From: Polytrichum commune
Taxonomy: Eukaryota > Streptophyta > Polytrichopsida > Polytrichales > Polytrichaceae
Assembly (NCBI GenBank): GCA_950295325.1
Contig: OX485803.1
Span: 4,342,001 to 4,406,000, forward strand
Length of the DNA stretch: 64,000 nt
Direction: 5' to 3'
Below the pieces are notes generated by a model, which searched no databases, was not told the DNA's origin, and worked only from the letters and a program-made list of their open reading frames with translations. Shown in pieces: positions 19,700 to 30,359 of the stretch. The translations under genes were made by a program, and so were the position numbers. Every line of letters begins with the position of its first letter. The first letter of the stretch is position 1.

Positions 19700-22600
19700 G
19701 CCTTTTGGCTTGCCTAACTTACTAGCGTAACTTACGAGTGACTTACTAAGTTAACAATATTGGCCGCCTTCCTCATCAGGGGGAGCCTTGCTAGGTGGCC
19801 GGTAACCAAGCCTTAGGTGAATAAGAGGACGCTACGTGTCACACTGCTACAATTACCATGCAATTGACCTGAGGTCTTACATACAATCCACAAGTGGCCC
19901 TCACATGTGGGAGACCACACATGGATAGCATGGTCGCGTAGAAGTTAGTGTGCTTTCATGGACCCTTTCCTTTTTTGTTTCTTCCTAACTACCTATATTT
20001 TCATAACCGGGGTTTTAAGCATCGTTAACCCATGTTTTATGGGGGGCATGAACTCATCGACTCAATTAGCGAGAGCTCCTTAAAAAACGCCAATTTTTTA
20101 GTCTTGTTTTTCTATAGTTGAGCTCAATTTTATCATCGTAACATTAGTCATCTAATGGAAGACGTTTTTTAAAAAAAAAATCTAGAACACCTTCTTCAAA
20201 TTTTCTCACATAAACTGAAATCATGTTGAAAATAAGCAGTATGGCATATTGTAGGTGGTAAGCATGTGATAAGCACACTTGACACAAACTAACTCAATTT
20301 TTTTAGCAAAGTGCCACATGTCATAACAACTACATAATCCCATGTGTCATGTCAAGAATTAGCATATCAATATCAAAGTGTTGAACATGCTTATCACCTA
20401 CAACAATCTAAGTACATTAGTTCCATGACAATTTAACCAGAATGGGAACGTATGTTGATCACTTAGTAATGTTATGGTAGCCTCCTACATACTTTGCCGT
20501 TTATGAATGTTGTAAGGCCTTAGGGGTAAAGCATTCCATATAATAGAGTTATCAATAAAGTCCCTCAAAGAGGGACTTAACCTTAGGTTTCATCCTTCTT
20601 TGCAAAAACTTTATTTTAAGAGCTCATTAGCTCATCGTGTATTGGAACCTATTTTGAAAGTTGGGTGAAACTTTTGGGACCTCCTCTTGCCATCTCAAAA
20701 GCTTTGTAAGAAATTTTAGAATTGAGAATAGGGTATATCCATGGAGCCTGTTGACTTACATCTTGGATCGACTTATGCAAGGCTAGCTTGGCCCACCCAT
20801 TCTAGTAGAACAAGCTAAAAAACTAGTTCTTAATAAGACAACACCACTCTTTGTGTTTGACAATATAAGCATTAAGAAAACTTGGATGACTTTGTGTTGA
20901 TTCTCCTAAACTTAAGATTTGGGACTAAACCAATAGTTTCATCCGCTTTACTTTACAATTAACTCTAGCGTGTTACAATGGTTTCCTGCAATCGCCAATT
21001 CCTCATAACCCTTTTGAGTTTATCAAAATATATGAGAAATTCATTCACTAGAGTGCACTCACCAATTTAACTTATTTTCCAATGACATGTGCAACATTAG
21101 CTTTGGAGTGTCCATGTTATTTGAGATTGGTGCATGCAATTTTAGCCAAAAGCTCACATAGCACAAAGTAATTTAATTCTACATATTTGGAGACTACTGA
21201 GTACACATTTTAAGAATGTAGTATGCAATTTGCACAAGCACTAAGCAAAGGGCCGAAGCAAGCACTAGGTGCAAGAACTACACTGATGTGTGCAATTTGA
21301 TTTGCCCCACATCGACATTGCACACTATTTGGTATACCTAATACCACGGTATTGATATACAATGCTTTTATTTTATTTTTTGGATTGTGATCGGTATATG
21401 GATGGGTACACAAAGTTCTAAGTTTTGTGATATGTTTTTGATCCACCTTAATTTGCATGGATAAAGAAGCAACCTATTTGCAAAGACAACCTAATTGCAC
21501 ATATCGGTGTGGAGTTTCCACTTTTTGTATGAAGTTGGATGTGACCTCCTCCTCCGTGTGTTTATATAGCTTATATTGCCTATTGACTAGGGGACCGCGT
21601 GGGGGAGGTGGTTGTGAGTTGTGGATAATAACCATGTGGTGGGACGATTTGATCGACCTCCATTGCAAAGAAACTTTCATAGTGTGCATATTGACTAGAT
21701 TTCCACACTACTAGACTTAATAGATGTAGCTTAGTTTGGGTAACCTTGGGAAGGGAGGAGCAAAGTCCTCGATCAAGTCAAGTAAGTGCAAGGAAGTAGG
21801 TGCCTATTCAACTTGGGATTGCCTCATTTTGCCACTAACATGAGATGAAATTGACGTTTGTCATTTGTTGTGATATTGTTGTGCATGTCAATTTGGATTG
21901 CATGAGATATTTAATGGGTGGTAGTGACGGTTCCGGCTAGGACACGATGCTACATGCTTTGTCATGGGATTGATTGATAGAAAATATTTTTTCTTTGGCG
22001 TAAATCCAAGCACTTCAAACACATGACTAGGTTTTGAGTCAAATGGAAACCGGGAGGGGGTAATTATGGTGGTGGTTCTCAAAAGTGTTAGGAAATTTTG
22101 TGTTGGATCAAGGGGATTTTCCCATTGTTACAGTTTGTTATCCTTGGAAATGACTTTGTGTATGTTAGAAAAGAGCATTGTTGAATTTTCACCACCACAA
22201 AAAAAACTATGTTCACCAACAATCATCCTAGGTCATTTGTATGATGATGAGGGAATTCCCTACCTTTGGATGTGTGAACCAAAGCTAGAGACAAAAAATG
22301 GGGGACATAATTGGTTGTTGGTTATCCTCCGAAAGTTGGTGGGTATTTGGGAGAGAGAAGTGACATGTTTTACATACTTAAGCATGAAGAATGGTTTCCC
22401 TGAGTAGTTGCATACATGCATAGGGGTTTCTAAGGGTCTTGTTGCACTAGGAAGTTAGGGGACCAAAAACGTTTAATAACCAGGGAATATTAGCCAACTG
22501 GTGACGGACGTTATTCACCTTCAACAAGACGTCATCGGACATCGCAAACCGAAACCAAAGCGTATGTTTTGAACATCCACCAAAGTAGATTTTGGGCACA

Positions 22601-23049
22601 ATTCAGGATTGTTGGCAGATGATTGGCCAAAGCATCAACCCAAACGGTCAACATGATTGCCAAGAATTTCTTTGAAACCTACATGCTTTAGTTGAGGTAG
22701 ACAAAAAAGAAACCATAATTTTACCAACAACACCAATCACGCAACCCACCACATCATCAAGTGGATAACTTCGTCATCCACTCGACACGAATCTAACTCC
22801 GGGAGTGTTAACGAGCTTCACCTAGGCCGAGCCGCTGACATCAGGCAACACACAAATCAACGAAGACTACGAAAAGATTAATTAGCAAATCCCCCGAGAC
22901 TCTCAACTGTAATCTTAGTGAGCGACAATTCCATTTGGCTTTGGAGCAAACATGGCCACAATCCCACAACACATGACCAACATTCCCACATGGTGTCAAA
23001 AGATGTGCATCAATTTGCAAAGATGCAACTGAATGAGAGTGCAACACAT
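19700..23049. other. Intergenic, nothing firm recognised apart from a small inverted repeat
   Basis: About 3.3 kb with no supported gene. A short inverted repeat (ttgtaggtg.taagcatgt) occurs near 20250-20270 and, reversed, near 20383-20405, bounding about 155 bp. It may be a small MITE, but no target duplication is clear. Open frames around 21.2-22.4 kb lack recognisable domains. Confidence 0.4.
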
Positions 23050-23053
23050 TTAA

Positions 23054-23644
23054 CCCCTAAAGGACCGTAAGGCCCCCAGGGGGCTTTTGATTGTAGAAAA
23101 GTGCAAATTGGATGAGATTGTTCCAAAGAAGTCCATATTTGCGGGGAGAGGACCCTGGTTGTTTTTGCAAGATGGATCCAATGGTCTTTTCCGATCAGAA
23201 AATGATGAAGGATTGGATTTTTGGCGAATTCTTTGAGTTTTCAGTTTTTGGGCCCAATCTCATTGCTTGGAGACTTCAGAGTCCCATATCTTTTTTTCCA
23301 CACCTCAGAATTTGACGAAAAAAATTCCACATGAGGATCCTAATGTTCTTTACATGTGTTAAAAATTTCAGATGTTTTGGAGCACTTCTAAGCAATCTGA
23401 TTCCAGCATAAGTACGAAGTACCCCCTGCCCGAACAATTTCCATCAATCTTCTCAACGGTGGCAATTTCTCAGAAATTGTGCGATCTTGTCGATCTTTTT
23501 TTCATAAACAAGTTATGTAAGTCTTCTTTAGTTTCAACCGTGCCGATCGTGAAAATTACCCCACACTAATAAGAAATTGAGCTTGCTACAAGAGCTAATC
23601 AAGAAAACATGACCTAAGCTAAAACACCCCCGGTCCTTTAGGGG
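23054..23644. mobile_element. piggyBac-like MITE flanked by TTAA
   Basis: TTAA lies at 23050-23053 and 23645-23648. Immediately inside are perfect 14-bp inverted repeats, CCCCTAAAGGACCG. A TTAA target and CCC-starting termini are the hallmark of piggyBac elements. The 591-bp interior has no transposase coding, so this would be a non-autonomous copy. One caveat is that another superfamily with a chance TTAA preference cannot be excluded from one copy. Confidence 0.65.
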
Positions 23645-23963
23645 TTAACCGCAATGCAATGAAGTCGAGCATGCCAACAAAATTTACACTAAATCGAGAG
23701 CCCCTATATAGTCATTAACCAGACCGTAACAGGTGTCTGAACAGACAAAACGAGACTTGGTTAAGCACAAGTAGACCGCTTTTCACCTTATCTGGAAAAT
23801 TCAAGGAGCCAGTCACAGAGCCAGTCGTTTCGGTTCTATGGAGTGTGCAGCAAGAATGATGTGGATATTGTACCATGGGCACATCTAGTTGTTATAGGAT
23901 ATTCTCCTAAGATATATATTTTTTCTACTGGGTATCATAGCTACAGTCAAGGCTCTATAAGTG

Positions 23964-24484
23964 TTATGCCCCCTCCCCACTTGACATTAGCTAAGCCTAA
24001 AAGTGGGTTCTTAAAAATGAGCGTTCACACCATCGACATTATCTAGTGCCGAGCCTAGTTGGCAAATGATGTGGCATGGCTTAAAAGTGGAGGTTTTAAG
24101 CTAAAAACTACCGACCCTCCCATCGGTACCTAGACATGAGGAAAGAATGTAGGACCTCTAAAAGTGTTGCCTCCCGCCCTTGTGATTGGTTGCTTTTAGT
24201 CTTAGCTATGAGGGCACGAGGAGCTCCATTAACAAAAACCGATGGTAAGTATTAAGGCATTTGGGGATGGGACAAAAACTATCCAACATTCATTGGTTGG
24301 TAGATAAAGCAATGAACATGTGTGAAAGCTACTTAACTAAAACCTACTTGGAAATCTCCGGAGCAAGTTCTTGTAGGTGCATTGGGATAGCCGAACGTGT
24401 CCGCTATAACCGAGGGAGCTTTACCCGGGTTTTAGGGAAGTCTTTGGTTATTTGCTAATGTCAAGTGGGGAGGGGGCATTACTC
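23964..24484. mobile_element. MULE-like MITE inserted in the pogo-like left terminus
   Basis: Inverted ends share ATGCCCCCTCCCCACTTGAC and continue through ATTAGC. On the left is CTATAAGTG (23955-23963). On the right is CTATAA (24485-24490), whose missing GTG reappears at 28599-28601 on the far side of the Harbinger insertion. This restores a perfect 9-bp target duplication, the length usual for Mutator-like elements. The exact first base of the terminal repeat is uncertain, because the left end starts TTATG and the right GAGTAATG. No coding is seen. Confidence 0.72.
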
Positions 24485-24675
24485 CTATAAGGGCCACTTC
24501 ACACACAAGGCTGAAGGCCCTTGACCATGGCAAAGTAAGAGCTCTCATTGGTCGAAAAAGCGGAGACCCTCCAAGTTCACTTCACACTAGGAGGTGAGGG
24601 CCTAAAGGCCCAAAGAAAAGTTCGTGGATGAAAAGTCTACATGGAGTCCTACATGGCAGGCTATGGATAAGGGTG

Positions 24676-24746
24676 CATGGTCTACCGGAATTTGTGTCAG
24701 GCCCACCTCCAAGAGGTAGGCCTGACGCAAATTCCGGCAGACCATG
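24676..24746. repeat. 71-bp near-perfect hairpin
   Basis: The arms are about 33 bases each (from catggtctaccggaattt to its inverse), with only a few mismatches around a short centre (cctccaagagg). It lies 185 bases inside the Harbinger left end. It could be a subterminal structural element or a tiny independent snapback insertion. Nothing like it was seen near the right end. Confidence 0.8.
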
Positions 24747-24836
24747 GCAGTGAAAAAACTGTCACTAGTTGGTAGGAATATTTTAATAATTTTTTCCAAC
24801 AGTAACTTTTTCAAGGCAGATTAGTGAATAAAAGGC

Positions 24837-25580
24837 TGTGAGGCCAAACCACCCACCCTTATGCGTCGTAGTCTGGGTGAGGGCATGGGGATCACATTCA
24901 TGTTCACATAACTCCCTCTTCCCAACGTCATTAAAATCCATTACATTTCCCATCAACTCTTGCACACCAGTTTATTCCATAATGCGAGTACAAGCATTGA
25001 AAAATGCTCTTCTCTATTTATTCCCTTCTTCCTACACTAATTTACAAACCAACCCTCAAATCCCTACCAAAAGCTCATCCCCTTATGTCACCCTCTAATT
25101 TATGTGAGGCCAAACCTCCCTAATTCACTAATGAGTTGAATTCCTAGTTTAATCTTTCCCCCCTTTCCTAATTAGCTAGCCCACCATATAAGGTGACCTT
25201 AGTAGCCCTGGCCCCTTCCCATAACCGGTCCGAGCTCATAACCGGTCCCATAACCGGTCTCAAAACCAACAGCTTCCGAGCTCTCCTCAAACCAGCAGCT
25301 CATTCATGCCGAGCTAATGCCTCAACCAGCAACTTCCGAGCTTCAGCCTTAGACCAGTAGCTTCCCTTACTTAACCCACAACCACTATGTTCTAAATTTC
25401 AACCCCTACTTACACTAATCCTCTAATTAACCATACTAAATAAGCCTAAGGCCTAAAACATAAATCCACACCAAGCCTCACTCTTTTTAATCCTTTTTTA
25501 GGTTCCAATAATGACTTCAAATGCAATTCTAAGTAAATTCTAAGCATAAAACAAATATGAGCAACCATTTTGGGCTCATA
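24837..25580 (+). mobile_element. Solo LTR (copy 1) nested in the Harbinger element
   Basis: It begins TGTGAGGCCAAACCACC and ends TTTTGGGCTCATA, flanked by AAGGC on both sides (24832-24836 and 25581-25585), a 5-bp target duplication. Its first about 200 and last about 150 bases closely match the copy at 47330-48563. The middle differs and has its own short repeats (ataaccggtc; cagcttccgagct). No internal retroelement coding is present, so it is a recombined solo LTR. The terminal dinucleotides (TG...TA) depart from TG...CA by one transition, shared by both copies. Confidence 0.85.
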
Positions 25581-25695
25581 AAGGCAGATGGCCGTTTCTT
25601 GCAAATGCCTTGGAGTTGAAGTGCTCAGAGTGTGTTGTATGTAGAGAATTGTTTTGATTGATTTTTTTTTGATAATTTTTTGTTTTCAATGGCAG

Positions 25696-26889
25696 GATTC
25701 TCGCAAGATGGGAGTGGTTCTGAAACCCAATAATGGAGCCAAAATTCTCCTTGGATGTCGTGGAATCAACCACAATTCGGATTGCACGGACCCTCATTAG
25801 GAAGTAGAAATCTCAATCATTTTTAGTTGTTCAATGATGAAGATGTAGAAGTGATTGGAACTCAAATGCTACAAAATGTAGAGGGCAGTAGAGATATGAG
25901 CATGAGAGGAGATGCAGAAGATACTACTAGGAAAGATGATGATATCAGCAAGAAGAAGAGAGGTAGGTCAGTAGCTTCAAAATCAAAAGGAGCACCGAAA
26001 AATAAATAAAAAATAGATGAAATGGAGTTGGGAGATTCGGAAGGTGAAGAAGAGGCCCCCATTAAATGGCGGAATTATGAGATTGAAACGCTCATAGCCA
26101 TTCACGGCGAGATGGAAGAAGAATTTGTAAAATCGGCAAGAAAGCAAGGTATGAATTCGTGCATTAAAAAAATTGACATTTTTTTTTATAAATGCAAAAA
26201 GTTAGATTCAGATTTGATCAATTGGGCCTTTTTAAAGGCCTTGCCCTTTGCTTTTTTTCCTGGGCCCACCGCCCCCCTATCCCCCTATTGAGGACTTAAG
26301 ACTTAGGAATTTCGTCAGCGCTGGGAATGGATCCCAAGACCTCTTCGTTATGGAGGCGCTTAGAGTGCTCACGTAGACCACAGGCTCTCTCATCTCAAAT
26401 TGATAGACATTCTATGATAAGTATTTGACCCAATTGTATTGTTTGTGTGCAAACATGAATGAATGTTTGGATTAAACTACATGCTCGTATGGTATCTAGT
26501 TTGTGCAATTTCGGTAGAACTTGATTGCCATGTAAGAAAAAATACAAGGTTCTGCTGATGGAATATAAAAACGACAAACGCTTAAATGAAATTTCAGGAC
26601 ATAATAGAAGAGAATGTTAGTATTATGAGCAAATGGATATGTGGAATGGACAACGTGCAAGTATGGTCAATCATATGCCAGCAAGTACTTAGGAAGATGA
26701 TGACGACCACAATATGCAAACTATATAATAAAATTCATATGCAAGCGCCATAAAAGACAAAAAAAAAAAATTCAAGACAGAATGAAAGGATTTTTAGAAC
26801 AGATAGTCAGTAATTCTTCTAGTTTGATTTCATTTTTTCAAGCAACAACAAATTTATTGAAAAATATGGATGCTCATATGGCAGCTTAA
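25696..26889 (+). pseudogene. Harbinger ORF1, Myb/SANT (trihelix-like) DNA-binding protein, decayed
   Basis: Harbinger ORF1 proteins bind the element ends or import the transposase. An exon after the acceptor ggcag at 25695 leads to an acidic/basic stretch (NDEDVEVIGTQM; KKKRGRS) and, after one stop, to WRNYEIETLIAIHGEMEEEF near 26066-26130. That matches the first helices of a trihelix/Myb-SANT domain. The domain is cut short near 26,160. A possible C-terminal exon (acceptor atttcag at 26597) ends with KGFLEQIVSNSSSLISFF and stops at 26887-26889. A stop at about 26007 and a rearranged middle make it non-functional. Confidence 0.7.
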
Positions 26890-26904
26890 GTACATAAATT
26901 ATAA

Positions 26905-28315
26905 CTATTCATTTATATCATAATCAATATCTATATCCTGGAATTGTACGTTTGAATCTTTTTGGAGCTTTAACTGCCACAAAGATTTGGCTATTGCTAT
27001 ATACATTTTTGTAGCTTCCAACAATAAATCTTCATTTTTTTCATTCTCTTTTATCAAGAAATTTTCAGTATTTTTGTCAACTTCTTCTATTCTTCCTGCA
27101 TTATTTTCTGTAACACTGGTATTTCTTACCTCACCTATTGATGCTAATTCAGCCCTCATTTCTTGTCATTCTCTTAATAATCTACTATCTATATATCTAT
27201 TAAGTTCTATCTCTGCTTCTTCTATCCATATCTTATCTCTATATCAAATTTGTCATTTCCAATTATATACATATTGTGTAGTACAATACATGTAGCAACC
27301 ACATCAGCCATATGCCGTAATGGTATATCAACTCTTCTCATAATAATACGCCATCTACCTTTCAGAATTCCAAAAGCACGTTCGACACACATACGGGTAG
27401 AACTTTGAATGAAATTCCAATTTACTTTGTAACCTTCTAAACCTTCTACACACCCTTTGAATGGGATGTAAATCCATGGCCGCACTGGATATGCGTAATC
27501 TCCAACCAGCTTATAAGGTAAGAGTTTGCCTTTGATGCAATCTCTTCTAACTTTTGTCAATTGAAACAATGTCCAATCGTACATACTTCCTGCCCATCCA
27601 AATTCGTAATCCCAAAAGATACATTTTGTATCTACTATATCTTGCAATAAAGCTGAATGAAATGATTTTCTATAATAATAATCATCTCCTCCAATCACAT
27701 GTGCAAGGATCTGAATGTGAGATCCATCGATTGCTCCTATAATATGAGGAATTCCATGAAGAGCCTCAAATTCTTGAACTAAAATCCTAAACCGAGTTGG
27801 ACTTGGAAATTGTATAAAAATCCTTGCAATTGCACTTTTACTAATTTACAAAAATTCCTAACTGTCTCTGAAATTATACTTTCAGCCACCCCATATACCT
27901 CTCCTACAATATACAAAGTATTTCGAGTCCCAAGCCTTTGTAATGACATTGCAATTCTACTCTCAACTGAATTTGTCTCTTTCATATGTGTATTCTTTTT
28001 ATGCAAATACGAACCTAATCTTTCACAAAGAAACTTGAATGTGTTGTGACATACACGAGTTCTTTGTTTGAACATTTTTTCCGTGAAAGAACCCAATGGT
28101 AGCCTATCGGGGAACCCTACATTTCTCTCAAAAGCCCACACACTACGATTGTTCATCTTCATACCCTCAAAGCAAATGCTCAAAATCAGGGCATTTTCCC
28201 ATTCTCCATTGAGTGCCAATGCTTGCATATCAAGCACATGTTGCACAATCATGTGCAAATACCAATATAAAGCCAATGCAACAAGAATCCTCCCTCTTCT
28301 CTCAATATGATCCAT
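26905..28315 (-). pseudogene. PIF/Harbinger DDE transposase, lightly broken
   Basis: The transposase cuts and rejoins Harbinger ends at TAA-type targets. It reads from ATG 28315 (MDHIERRGRILVALAL) through a helical N-terminal region (FKFLCERLGSYL, RIAMSLQRLGT, EVYGVAES). A 1-base frameshift occurs near 27,830. It continues to the DDE_Tnp_4 core: first Asp in GAIDGSH (27726-27728), second region GWAGSMYDW, GDYAYPVRPW, and the Glu in TRMCVERAFG ahead of LKGRWR. A second small frameshift near 27,230 and one TGA near 27,175 precede an acidic coiled tail that ends at 26905. The catalytic residues are all present, so only about three changes separate it from an open gene. Confidence 0.88.
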
Positions 28316-28812
28316 CGTGCTCTCTTTTCCTTCCTCACCGATGTAAAACTCAAAAAGAAAGTGAAAAATGAGAGAATGAGGATATGTAGCTAGTGAGGTA
28401 GGGTCGCCCCTCTTTTTCCACTAATAAAATATGCAACGGTCCCTCAACATGGTCCATTCTCACTTCATACTATGTTTGAGGACCCGTCCCCACACACAAT
28501 GGGTAGCTCAACACCCATGGTATGGCCTTTGGATGATAGTTAAAGGCCCTCACCATTTCATGGTCATGGCCCTTGGCTCGTGTGTGAAGTAGCCCTAAGT
28601 GTTATAATTTTCATATATCATGCTAAGAAATTTTTACTCCCCTGCAAAAACACAATTGGTAAGACTAGTGAGTGTTATGTGTTAAGTGTTATAACATGCT
28701 CTACTCCCTTTTTGGTTAATTGCACCTTTATAAGTGTTAATTTTGAGAAAACCAAGGTAATAATATATGAGAGCATACATTTTAAACATGTAATCACATT
28801 TATCCCATATTT

Positions 28813-29295
28813 GTGCGAACAATTCAAAATTGTTGGAGGCACACGGTTGTTCTTTCGGTCTCTATTGAGAGGGAGATAGAGGAAGCTAGGCGCTTGGTAG
28901 AGGTTGATGAAGTTGCTACTTTACTTTATCAACTAACATTGTCATTTGATAGTGAGGTGGGTGACGTGGTGAATGCTCATGAATACCTTAATTATGAGAT
29001 GGAGTTTGATTTAAACAACCTCTATGAACCTACCGACGAGGAGCTTTTGGATATGTATTCCTCAGAACATCAAGAAATCAATGTTGATGAGGTTATGGTT
29101 GATGTGGTAGAAGAAGTTGTAGGATTTAGTGTTGTTGAGCGTTCTCTAGAGACTTTGAAGAAATACTTTGAACAAAGACCAAACGATGCTCTATCACACA
29201 TCATGAGCATTCAAGGACTCCATAAGGAAGTTTCATCTCATCATTTGGAAGCTTCTCGTCATATTACTGTAGACTCTTTCTTTCGGTTAGTTTAG
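28813..29295 (+). pseudogene. C-terminal fragment of a pogo/Tigger-like transposase
   Basis: The 160-residue frame starts near IQNCWRHT, runs through an acidic region (LYEPTDEELLDMYSS) and ends with a long helix and a DSFFRL tail. Tigger/pogo transposases have the same tail architecture: an NCWR(K/H)xG entry, an acidic middle, then a helix ending T-[IVL]-D-S-F-F. No DDD catalytic core precedes it. Upstream is non-coding sequence, then the inserted elements. It fits the pogo-like terminal repeats around it. Confidence 0.7.
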
Positions 29296-30059
29296 TTGGA
29301 AGAATCTCATCAAGTTACTACTATATAGTTTATTTCTTTCAATAAGTTTAGTTGAATTATGTGTTATCATTCGTACCTTCATTTTTATTTTTATAAAACG
29401 TTATATTCTTCATTTTTGGAAATTTTAAGTGTTTTTTCCATAAATGTTTCTAATCATTGGGATGAATTCTATAAGTGTTACTTGTCATAATTCTATATAT
29501 GTTATTTTTTTGCTACTCCCCACTTGTAACATTTATAGAGTCTTGATTGTATTATTGTAAGTATATAACCAATCAAGCACAATTGTGCCAAAGAGTTATT
29601 TACTTCACTTAAAAATAGTTCAGCCCATAATCGTCCAAGTTCAACTTCCTTATTCTTACGATTAGATGATTGTTGTGTTGTTGTTGTTATTGTTGTTTGA
29701 TACTTTTGTCCCCACAAGTGCACATCCCATATTATATTCTGGACAATTGGTTTGTCCAAACATACTTACATGTCAGTTGATTGAACTATGTGCTAAAACT
29801 TCTCAACTACTCTTAAGTTCAGTTGTCAACAAATATAGAGAGGTGGGGAGGGAACTTATATAATCATTCAAGAAGAAAGAAAATTTTCACTTTTGGACTA
29901 GCCTAGGCAAAGTAGGCTAACTAGAAAAAATATACCATTTTAAACTTGTGTACCTTAGTTCATTGTGGAATTGGGAGAAGCAATTATATATGGGGTCTCC
30001 ATGGTAGTTCTTGGTACCTTTATAAGAATAAACAATAATATGAAGTCCATCCAAATTGA

Positions 30060-30350
30060 ATTGGAAAATGCCCAGAAAAGAAAGAAAGAAAGAAAAGTAA
30101 AATAACACCAGTGGTATGAACTGGCATGAATATGAGCTAGTCAGCCTCAGGCTAATCATGGTTTCCTTGCCCATTCCTAACGTATTTTGCCTCCCTTTTG
30201 GGAGTGTGCAAAGAGGGATGGATATTGAGATGAAAATGATTAGTTTCGGGGTGTTAGGTGTTTTTCAAAGGGCGGGAGACTATGCTTGTTTATTGTCTAG
30301 CTTTCTTTTGTTTAGAATCATGTATGTTAGGTATTTAATGGCATTTTAAT
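30060..30350 (-). repeat. Dispersed repeat family A, copy 1
   Basis: This segment resembles 62,440-62,640 in the same orientation and 59,064-59,165 in the opposite one. It has an aaagaaag-rich tract, then ..tgaatatgagc.agt.agcct, then ctaatca.ggt, then a stretch ending near ttgtttattgtctagctttcttttgttta. The last part is also found at 44,866-44,940. The compact shape with a pyrimidine-rich end (minus strand) could be a SINE, but I could not identify convincing pol III boxes. Confidence 0.5.
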
Positions 30351-30359
30351 GTATGTTTT

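Larger units (their letters stand above)
24491..28595 (-). mobile_element. Complete PIF/Harbinger element (two ORFs, TAA target duplication)
   Basis: Inverted ends start GGGCCACTTCACACAC on the left and GGGCTACTTCACACAC from the right. Similarity continues about 40 bases into AAGGGCC.ATGACCATG. TAA flanks both ends (24488-24490 and 28596-28598). Inside are the two genes expected of plant Harbinger elements, in convergent orientation: a Myb/SANT-like ORF1 (+) and a DDE transposase (-), with only about 15 bases between their stops. A 744-bp solo LTR sits in the left half. Both genes carry disabling changes, but few, so the element was active relatively recently. Confidence 0.88.
23944..29549 (+). 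mobile_element. pogo/Lemi-like Tc1-mariner element, outer layer of a four-deep nest
   Basis: The left end begins CAGTCAAGGCTCTATAAGTG. The right end is the inverse of CAATCAAGACTCTATAAATG. TA flanks both (23942-23943 and 29550-29551). These ends resemble plant Lemi/Emigrant pogo termini (CAGT...CTCTATAA). The element keeps the C-terminal part of a Tigger/pogo-type transposase at 28813-29295, in the orientation expected. The catalytic DDD part is gone. Its left terminal repeat is interrupted by a MULE-like MITE and by a Harbinger element. Without inserts the copy would be about 980 bp. Confidence 0.75.

Noticed and set aside
24261-24458. Open frame inside the MULE-like MITE
   Set aside because: Short, no domain, confined to a non-autonomous element.
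26323-26335. Another tRNA-like B-box (GGGATCCATTCCC, minus strand) in the Harbinger element
   Set aside because: A weak match to the consensus, with no foldable tRNA. A SINE insertion is possible but unsupported.
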